DNA from: Rhyacophila brunnea
Taxonomy: Eukaryota > Arthropoda > Insecta > Trichoptera > Rhyacophilidae
Direction: 5' to 3'
DNA: 64,000 bases
NCBI GenBank assembly: GCA_022495005.1
Contig: JAGYXB010002024.1
Coordinates: forward strand, 806,001 to 870,000
Shown: positions 56,653 through 64,000 of the stretch, piece after piece
How positions within the stretch are numbered: the stretch's first letter is position 1
How the letters are laid out: the number at the start of each line of letters is the position of its first letter
Notes under the pieces: generated by a model
What the model was told of the DNA's origin: nothing
Seen by the model: only the letters and a program-made list of their open reading frames with translations
Databases searched by the model: none
Made by a program: the position numbers and the translations under genes

Positions 56653-56843
56653 TTTTTTTTTTTAGAATTATTAATAACCATGTCCTTGCTTTTTCGTAAA
56701 AGGTGGTTGTTAGTAATTTTGAACAATCACAAACACCCAGGCTTTGAGAAAAACACATAAATGTTTTTGTCATGACCGGGAATCGAACTTAGAACTCTCG
56801 GGTGGAAGGCCAGCGCCTTACCCACTGCACCACGAGAGCCGCC
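56653..56843 (-). mobile_element. SINE4 with 10-bp target duplication
   Basis: Parallel to 27748-27930: head GCGGCTCTCGTGGTGCAGTG on the minus strand, B box GGTTCGATTCC-like, ACCTTTTACGAAAAAGCAAG and an A-rich end. CAAATAGAGT flanks it exactly (56643-56652, 56844-56853). Confidence 0.9.
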
Positions 56844-57002
56844 CAAATAGAGTATTATCGTATAGTTAATTTATTCAAGAATGCTACAGATAAATTAATC
56901 AATATATAATAATAACGATAATAATAGTTGTAATTTTGGGATTGAGTTGATCGATAGAGTTGATTGATAGAGTTGATCCAGGCACTAACCTTTGTGTTGT
57001 TT

Positions 57003-57380
57003 AGGCGGGCTCCGTGGTCTGGTGGCACTAGCACTCGCATGGTAATGCTTATTGGGTTACCCGTTGCGCGCCACTTAACGGTATACTTTTGATGAAGAAG
57101 GTTGATGAATCACAAGAGCCGGTATCACAGCTTGCCAAGTATTCAAAATTAGACATAGATCAGATTGGTTCGATTTGCCCTGTATTAAGTTGAACTGGTC
57201 GTGGTCTACGAATAACTGCCTGTTATCAAATTACGGTCTACTGATGACCCGTGATTGTTAAGTGGCTGGATGACAATAATAATTAATAAAGATGGCAGGT
57301 GTGACATATTTTTGCGGGTTAAAAGATGGGATTGGGATCATAATCGCCCCAACTAATAGTGTTACCATTGTTTGTCAAAT
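57003..57380 (+). mobile_element. SINE3, long copy
   Basis: The head GGCGGGCTCCGTGGTCTGGT and GGCACTAGCACTCGC is tRNA-like on the A-box side. The body (AGAGCCGGTATCACAGCTTG, GTGGTCTACGAATAACTGCC, TTGCGGGTTAAAAGATGGG) matches 19275-19575 in reverse. The boundary at the 3' side is approximate. Confidence 0.65.
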
Positions 57381-57654
57381 ATTTTATTTTTATTTTAAAT
57401 TATGGAAAACTTGAATTTGTTAAGCTTTCGACTACTATGCATACGATTCCTAATTGATAAGTTTTACATAACGTAGATAATATAATATTGTATTTTGTTC
57501 TTACTATCTGAACATATTTGTTCATAGAATTGTTTATTAACGATCTACTTAAACAATACGTCGAAACAATACGAAATGGGGGAAAAGCGTCACAAACACT
57601 CACACTCTGAATCCAAATACGAATGCTAATTCAAAAACAACACGAGAAATTTAA
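57381..57654. other. Unassigned stretch
   Basis: Nothing recognised. Confidence 0.4.
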
Positions 57655-57725
57655 TATTACCAGACGGTGAACTCGAACCCTGGCACACCGTATGTTATCT
57701 GCTACGCTCTAGCGGATTACTAAAT
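57655..57725 (-). mobile_element. tRNA-headed SINE fragment
   Basis: Minus strand has GCCAGGGTTCGAGTTCACCG as a B-box arm and CGCTAGAGCGTAGCAG as an A-box region. Only the head remains. Confidence 0.45.
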
Positions 57726-57949
57726 TTAATATTAACCTACTATAACTAAACATGAAGCAGCGGTCACATGATCTGCCTACTAACGGATATTTAGGAAGAT
57801 ATTTTGATACTATCCATATGTGCAAATTCTCCAAATTCAGTCCCTTACTTTACATTATTTGGTATGAAACATATATGATCTTTATCTTTATCAGCAGTCA
57901 GCAACCTTTTCAGACATATGCGACACATTTAACAGAACAACCAATAAAT

Positions 57950-58060
57950 AATAACTTAAAAAAAAATCGGTGTGTGTACTTATGTACACGCGTTAGAAGT
58001 TGTACTTCTTTAGCGTAACAAAATAAAATAATCGCATACCGCGTTAGTCAAAATTCACAT
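57950..58060 (+). repeat. GCGTTAGAAG module, copy 2
   Basis: AAAAAAATCGGTGTGTGTAC, ACACGCGTTAGAAGTTG, TACTTCTTTAGCGTAACA match 48050-48140. CCGCGTTAGTCAAAATTC follows, echoing the outer arm of the 8070 palindrome. Confidence 0.6.
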
Positions 58061-58387
58061 TAACCAAAAATATTCAAACAGTTAGAAAATAGTTTTCACA
58101 TAAACTAAATATGTAATACCAAACAAAAGTAACGTACCTATCACACTTAAAAATATTAAGCTTAGTTTTGACAGCTAATCACATATAAAAAGGAGTAGGT
58201 ACAATTCACAACGCGAAAGAATATTTTTCACCAAGCAAAATAATCCATACTCCTTATTCTATGCTCTCTATGGTCGGCTATGATCACATCATTGCGCGAG
58301 ACGTCATCATTCAGATCTGTATAATAATAAAGTGTGATATACGATAGAATTGACGTTTTAATAGCCCCATATCAATTAAAACTAGAA

Positions 58388-58682
58388 TAAAGAAAGGCCG
58401 CTTCTTGGAGTGCCGCTGGTTTATTTCCAGACACTTTAACTTATATCACTAAATAAATTATTTAATTATTTCTCGTTGTTTTTATTTTATTTTTGCCAAC
58501 AATAATAAATTCATTTCCTAGGCAACGGAACAATTATTCTTCGTACATATAATAATAAATTCGCTGCCTAGGAAACGGAACAATTCTAAACTATAATATT
58601 ATACTGTATAATTGTCACGATTGCATTATCATACTGTGGGATAAGGGAAGTGCGTTCGGCTGATAACCGAACAAAACAATGG
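58388..58682 (+). mobile_element. SINE5, 3'-truncated copy
   Basis: GGCCGCTTCTTGGAGTGCCG, CCTAGGCAACGGAACAATT (duplicated here) and the arm TTCGGCTGATAACCGAA match 7668-7965. The copy stops at ATGGTT, just before the B box, where the R460 copy begins. Confidence 0.65.
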
Positions 58683-59155
58683 TTATTAGCCCGTATTTTT
58701 ATTTGTCTAGTGGTTGTTTGTCCGGTACAAATCTTACAATCGATTTTTAACTAACTTCTCGACTAGCAAGACATTTGAAACTTTTAGAATATATCAGAAC
58801 ACGATGCCAATGCATTCTTTTAATACTTTTAGCCATCTTGAAGCAAAATTGAATTCATTTTCAGTTAATTCTGTTTTGTATGGAAAGTTATTTCAGAAAA
58901 TCTGTAAAAAGTAAAAGACTAATTTTGGTTGCTAAGAGGATAGTACTAGCAACTAAATTATTAATATATACGTGCGTTACTATGGAAATAAAAATGAAAT
59001 GTCAAAATGACATTTCAGTATTCTATATTTGTTTGTTTGTTTTTTATTTACTTTCATATCAAGTACAAGTTTGAGCATATTGAGCATAATAATTGAACAG
59101 AAAATTTTATAACGTTGTATGTAAAAAGTTCTTTTTATCTTGTAATTATTTTATT
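58683..59155 (-). mobile_element. R460 repeat, copy E
   Basis: Reverse orientation; lacks the terminal AACGTTGTAAAA and abuts the truncated SINE5. The small ORF (from 58836, minus) reads MAKSIKRMHWHRVLIYSK and stops after 29 codons, as in copy B. The start region ends near 59150. Confidence 0.75.
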
Positions 59156-59639
59156 ATCCTTTCATGACTTCAATATCTATGAAAAAAATTATTAACAAAA
59201 TATATACCACAAAATTGTATTGAAATGTCATCTCTACTTCAATAGACAATATTGCGATTCCACAGTTTCAGATATATTTAAAAATATACCTGACAACTTT
59301 TAAAACTCGCGAATGACTGACAAAAATATTTGGATAAATTAATTAGGTAGGTACCTAAGTATGTACCGACCTATTATTCAAGCACAATTCGCAAATCTGC
59401 ACGTGTCATTGGTGGTCATCAAGGAGTGATCTACAAAGACAATGGCAGGAAACGAGACATCGCGAACCCGACGAAAAAAATACAGTCTTGTTAAACTTGT
59501 TATGCTAATTAATACATTTTGTTTCCATCCAGTGAGCTGATTTTTCTAATGGAAAGATATTTCCGTTATTACTAAGGTTAGGTACACATTCCTATATAAT
59601 ATTTAATGATTCTCTTCGATTTGCCACCCTTCGAGTAAC
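59156..59639. other. Unassigned stretch
   Basis: Nothing recognised. Confidence 0.4.
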
Positions 59640-59693
59640 TGCCGCCCCCAAGCGACGCTCAATCTGCCTACCCCCACGGGACGTCACTGTTAA
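59640..59693. repeat. Orphan hAT-like terminus
   Basis: CTACCCCCACGGGACGTCACTG has the CAGTGACGTCCC form on the other strand, similar in style to the CAGGGACGCGCC end at 2354. No partner end was found. Confidence 0.35.
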
Positions 59694-59862
59694 AAAGATT
59701 GTATCATTATAAACCTGTATATTATAGATTAATATTATACTCTTGTATATTCTGCCGTGTAAATATTCACTAGAAGTGTAAAGTCATTTTGCATACCAAA
59801 TTTAATAAAAACGTATCAAAAATGTCCACGCGTGTTTCCTTTATAAAGACCCGTTAAATATC

Positions 59863-60788
59863 TTTTTCGATGGCGCTACAGCTCAAGTCGAGCCCTGGCC
59901 TCCTCCACCGCCGTTTTACAGCCAGAAAGGTCCTCCGCACGTTTTTTCCAGTTCCTGATTTTTAGCAGCTGGTTGGCATCTTTTGTAGTGTTATCACCCC
60001 ATCGTGTGCGTGGGTTTCCTACTGGCCTTTTCCCCCCTGGGCTTCCTTCGAGGATCTTCTTCGGTATCCGTGACTCAGGCATGCGCTGGACATGGCCTGC
60101 CCAGTTTAGCCTCTGGAGTTTTGTGAAGGTGGTGAGTTTTGAATCTTGGTATAAGCGGTATTATTGTTCCGTGTTGTACCTAATTCTCCACTCCCCACCA
60201 TCATTCATAGGTCCTTATATCCGCTTCGGGATCTTTCTCTCAAAGCAATCCACCATTTCAGCTGCTTTCATATTTAGCGTCCATGACTCGCATCCATATG
60301 CAAAGACTGTGCGTATGACGGTTTTATAGAGCCGGGTCTTAGTTTTTCTGTGGACATTTCTGGATTTGAATATAGGCAGCACTGAGAAATACGATTTATT
60401 TGCAGCGGTTATTCAGACTTTTATTTCTTCCAGTTCATCGTTCTCTTTTGTAATATTGGAACCCAGATATATGAACCGATTGACAACCTCAAATTGATGG
60501 TTTCCAAAATTGGAACTTTGGCCCAGCCTACTCTGATTGTGTCGGCTTTGTACCATGACTTTAGTTTTGTTTTCATTTACTCTTAAGCCAATCTCTAGTG
60601 CGGCCCTTTGGAGGTGGCTCGGTCTGCTTAATATAGTGCCGCTCCTGTTCACTTGAAACTTTTTGATAGCGGATTTGAGGGTTAAGTTGAACAGCATGGG
60701 AGCCAATCCATCTCCTTGCTTTAGACCCCGGGATACTTTAAAGCCCTCTGTCAGTTGGCCATTCACCTTCACCTGAGAGTGTGTATTC
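59863..60788 (-). mobile_element. LINE family E, with 13-bp target duplication
   Basis: CCCGTTAAATATC flanks the copy exactly (59850-59862 and 60789-60801). On the minus strand it ends AGCGCCATCGAAAAA, a very short A tail. It is 5'-truncated and internally deleted. The boundaries are thus known almost to the base. Confidence 0.9.
59876..60772 (-). pseudogene. LINE reverse transcriptase, deleted (family E)
   Basis: The frame starts SRGLKQGDGLAPMLFNL (RT domain), then jumps from NRSGTILSRPS to GLRVNENKTKVM, so the YADD catalytic motif is deleted. It continues NRFIYLGSNI, TVIRTVFAYGCESWTLN, GEWRIRYN, RLNWAGHVQRMPESR, GKRPVGNPRTRWGDN and EEARARLEL before the stop, with a few frame breaks. It cannot encode an active RT. 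Confidence 0.85.
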
Positions 60789-60801
60789 TCCCGTTAAATA
60801 T

Positions 60802-61689
60802 CATATCTATACAATTGAACGCAACCTGCCTGAAAATATTAAATTAGCGGAATAGTTGATACAATTCAACAAATCTATACCCTCACTTAATAGTTCTTGC
60901 ACTTGCTAATAATTTAATGAACTATTTTTTTTTCATAATTTATTCACATGGTTTTTTACATTCTTAAATTTTTTGATTTATTTGTTATATAATACAAATA
61001 AAAAAATGTTTATAAATACTATGTTATGTTGGTATGGCCGCCAGTTGGCAACCGTTGATTTATATTATAATGGTTTTGTTATGGGTCAATAATTTCAAAT
61101 ACTCGAAATATTTGAATAGTAATTTTTTGATAAAATTTAACATATTGTAAAAGATATTTGTCGAGACATATGATGGGATATCATAAATTACATCACGATA
61201 ATATTATAGTATGTACGCAAAACGTTTTGCTCACTAGACTGTGATAGAAATCAACAATCCATGGTGATATTATTCTAGAACAAAGCCACCGATAATAATT
61301 ATTGACATTGATGAATATTTATCCTTAAACGCATGATGGCAACCCTTTAATTTACATAATATTACCTTTATTACAATCTATCACATATTTAATGTTTAAT
61401 AATATTTTAATAAATTAACAATGGCATCTGTGAATAAAAATTATAACTATTTTGTCAATACATTTTGTCAACCGCAGCCAACTCTATGTTTTTAATAAAC
61501 TTTCTTTCACACAAATAAATATTAAGAACAAAACAGTTTGTTGCTGAAAGGCAACACCATGCAATTAGGGATTAAAATATAGCTGCTAACTAACTGATAA
61601 TAATTTATATCTTACTATATTACAGTTTTGACCAGACTTAGATTATTATTTTATTCTCAATGGCAAGCGATTACTTAATTTTAATATTT
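60802..61689. other. Unassigned AT-rich stretch
   Basis: Nothing recognised. Confidence 0.4.
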
Positions 61690-62275
61690 ACTCTTCTCTT
61701 CTTGGTTGTACCCTCATGGCTAAGAATCGTTACCACCTTTGAATTTTGTCATCCTTTGAGCGACCAAGACTTACCTTCTTGATCTTCCGCTTCTACCAGG
61801 ACACAATGAATGGTGCCCTCAGGCAGCTCCATCACTTGGTCGCTCCAGCGCGCTGACGCTCTTCCTCAACTTCTCCTTCCCCGAAGGCCACCCAAAACCA
61901 TCAGTCTCTCCAGGTTGTCCAGTTCGCGCCGTAAATATGTCAAAAAAAACTGCAAAATGCGTCTCAGACATATTTTCGAGAGCAGTTTCTGTATCTGCAG
62001 TCTCTGGATGATTGACTGGTTCATCCTGTACTCTATCCCAGAAATACAAAGCATTCACCTCTAATACCACATCTCTAAGGCATCAATTGCCTTACGCTCC
62101 CTTACCTTCAGGGTCCATGATGTGACACCATATACAAATATGAAGAACACCAATATTTGCACAGCATCATTTTTGTAACAGTGGTAAGACGTGTCATTGC
62201 ATTTTTCGAAATATGTGTGCGCCTTATTATTTCCGCTTCACATCCGCCTTTTCCACTAATGGTCGATTCCAGATA
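61690..62275 (-). pseudogene. LINE family F, ORF end and 3' UTR
   Basis: Broken minus-strand frames read CEAEIIRRTHISKNAMTRLT, LKVRERKAIDALEMW, KICLRRILQFFLTY, ELDNLERLMVLGGLRGRRS and ARWSDQVMELPEGTIHCVLV with AEDQE. These are in the order of the post-RT part of endonuclease-RT LINEs. A shorter diverged copy is at 36640-36935. The tail is AAGAAGAGAAG-rich. Confidence 0.8.
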
Positions 62276-62331
62276 TGAGTGATTCACAAGTATAGTAAAC
62301 CTAATCTATTCCGCTTACTTTCGGGGGGTCA

Positions 62332-62468
62332 GCTAGGTTCAAACATAATATTTGAGTATTTCTAATTCTGTAAGGGGTGTTACTTTGAGTAAATTTAAGT
62401 TATTATGTAATGGAAATCATACCCTTACAGAATAAGAAATACTCAAATATAATGTTTGAACCTAGCTT
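62332..62468. mobile_element. Foldback MITE, ~50-bp arms
   Basis: AGCTAGGTTCAAACATAATA (62332) pairs with its inverse ending 62468 over ~50 bp with few mismatches. The spacer is ~33 nt. AGCT at the ends is itself palindromic, so the exact border and any duplication are unclear. Confidence 0.7.
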
Positions 62469-64000
62469 AATCAAAAATAACTAAAATGGACTTGGTTCAC
62501 AATGCTTGTGAAACACTTAGATACAAACTCTTCTACTGTTTCTAAGTTTTGGAGTATACTTGCTGTTGGTAGAAGGTTAACCGATCGACAACCATATTTA
62601 CATGAACTTCAACATTAATAAATTAATGATTACAATAATTATTAGCTAACATTAACAATTATTACTAAACACTAAAAACTGGTAGATGAAATAATAAATA
62701 CCGTCTCGTATGTGTATTTAAATAAGGCAGTTGCAAGAAGGTATCTAACGATAATTCAAGCCTACTCGTTCACTACAGATTATAAACAATCACGCTGATG
62801 ACGTCATAAATAAAATTGAAAATTCTATGGGTTAACGAGGCGATTAGTGACGAGCTTGCGGTATACAAGACATATACAAGTGTATGTTTGTAAAACGTTA
62901 ATTGTATGAGAATGAAAATTTAATATAGAGTCATACATGAGTTTGTCCGCTGAGTGGTTTGAAAATACTTCTGCAATAAAAATTGGCTTAAATCATTAAG
63001 CTGATTCAAGACTAATAAAAAAGCTTTAAAGTCCAATGGAATTACAAACGACTAGCAGTTAGCAAAATATGAAAAGTTTACTGTAATCGATTGTTATATA
63101 AAAATCTTTATAATATTAATTGTGGTTTATATTTTTGATATTAAACAAACATATTACAGTCTAATCTTAATGTCACATTGTATCATTATTTGTAGCAAGC
63201 TATTAGAACCGGCTTAATAATGTGTCGTGGTTGATAAATTGTCTCTAAAACACAGCTGAGGCAAACGTTGTAATGGCGTTATAATTTCAGTTATTATCGT
63301 ATGTGAAATAATGATAACTATAAAAATAACAGTATTACTCAAAGTAGTAGGTATAAAAAAACCACAATATTTTTATAGAGTTTTTTGGTAGAATTTGTTT
63401 AACCTAAGTTGCGTGAAATCACTTGAAGGAAATGAATGTGGGACCCAAATTCGTCACAAATATCAAAAAGAATTACACCTGACGAGGTATTCGATTATTA
63501 CATAAACGAATTTGAAAATAATAGAGACAGATTTAAAAATATGAACATAGAATGGATTTTGCAGTCACTCAATAAATTGATTATAATATTTATATACTCA
63601 TATTTTTTTATTTATGTAAAACTTTCTTCGGTGAGAAAGTAAAAGAATTTATGCAAAGTCAATTTTTTTGTGCGTTTTCTTATTATCCACTTGCTTAACA
63701 ACACCCCGTTGAAGCCCCAGAGGTCAGCAACACCACCATCTCCTCTTCTCTTCAAGATCTCTCTAGTGCCGATTTTGGGAAAACCACGACCTACCAAATC
63801 CAAAAATGCTAATTTATTTTTTAACTTAATTAATGTTATTGATTGATTTTAATAATATGTTTATATTTTGGTTGCGCTTTTTTATAGTGGACTGTAGTAA
63901 GTGATTGGTGTAATGATTGTGATGGGATATGTAGATGCAAATGAGGGGGGGGGGGTGGTAACACGTAGGATTCCAGGCACTGAGCATTTATGATATTCAG
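62469..64000. other. Unassigned; poly-G run near the end
   Basis: A 68-codon frame at 63436-63642 (+; KRITPDEVFDYYINEFEN) looks more protein-like than most, but I recognise no family and see no exon partner. A G run lies at 63945-63955. Nothing else was recognised. Confidence 0.35.

Noticed and set aside
63436..63642. A host gene exon (KRITPDEVFDYYINEF..)
   Set aside because: The composition looks protein-like, but I recognise no domain and no neighbouring exon, so it stays unassigned.

Overview
This window looks like an AT-rich animal nuclear chromosome, most probably from an insect. The evidence is indirect: several tRNA-headed SINE families, RTE-like and other LINE 3' ends, a Helitron with PIF1 helicase remains, hAT and piggyBac elements, a Penelope-like GIY-YIG ORF, and insect-type TTAGG-like arrays inside two foldback families. 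I cannot name the species. I see no intact host gene, rRNA or functional tRNA gene. Every recognisable coding stretch is a decayed transposon gene, so the window reads as intergenic or intronic DNA filled by successive transposon insertions.

Layout. 1-9.7 kb: SINE1 copies, a hAT MITE (2354-2909), a LINE 3' end (6005-6640), a SINE with a tRNA-Ile-like arm (7668-8060), a perfect 95-nt palindrome (8070-8164), a TA-flanked MITE (8748-9151), and two copies of an unclassified ~450-bp family (called R460 here). 10-20.5 kb: RTE-like tails, a hAT-like element carrying a TTAGG MITE (12078-13044), foldback elements, a large RTE-like fragment (15706-16290) and two copies of another LINE (18240-20462). 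20.9-35.2 kb: SINE2/3/4, a 1.3-kb piggyBac-like element inside SINE1 sequence (23131-24460), hAT remnants, a ~1.25-kb inverted-repeat structure, a SINE1 copy split by a LINE fragment, and another R460 copy.

36-43.8 kb: LINE ends, then a terminal-inverted-repeat element (38228-41478) holding a 2.4-kb Helitron (38353-40762), which holds a 181-bp MITE. A second TTAGG MITE (42628-42836) lies between two direct ~330-bp repeats. 45.8-47.5 kb: a hAT element with a perfect 8-bp target duplication and a decayed transposase, then a Penelope-like element with inverted ends and a hammerhead-like motif. 48-54.7 kb: a hAT-like element (49796-53878) enclosing a 3.5-kb piggyBac-like element, which encloses a probable solo LTR and a small MITE. 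56.6-62.5 kb: SINE4, SINE3, SINE5, R460, a LINE with a 13-bp target duplication (59863-60788), a further LINE end and a foldback MITE.

The parts do not form a pathway. What they record is insertion order: target duplications and interrupted repeats show at least three nests two or more layers deep. No single feature is a clear new biological system. The best candidates for novelty are the R460 family with its small conserved ORF, the foldback families with TTAGG-like apices, and the Penelope-like element with inverted, hammerhead-like ends.
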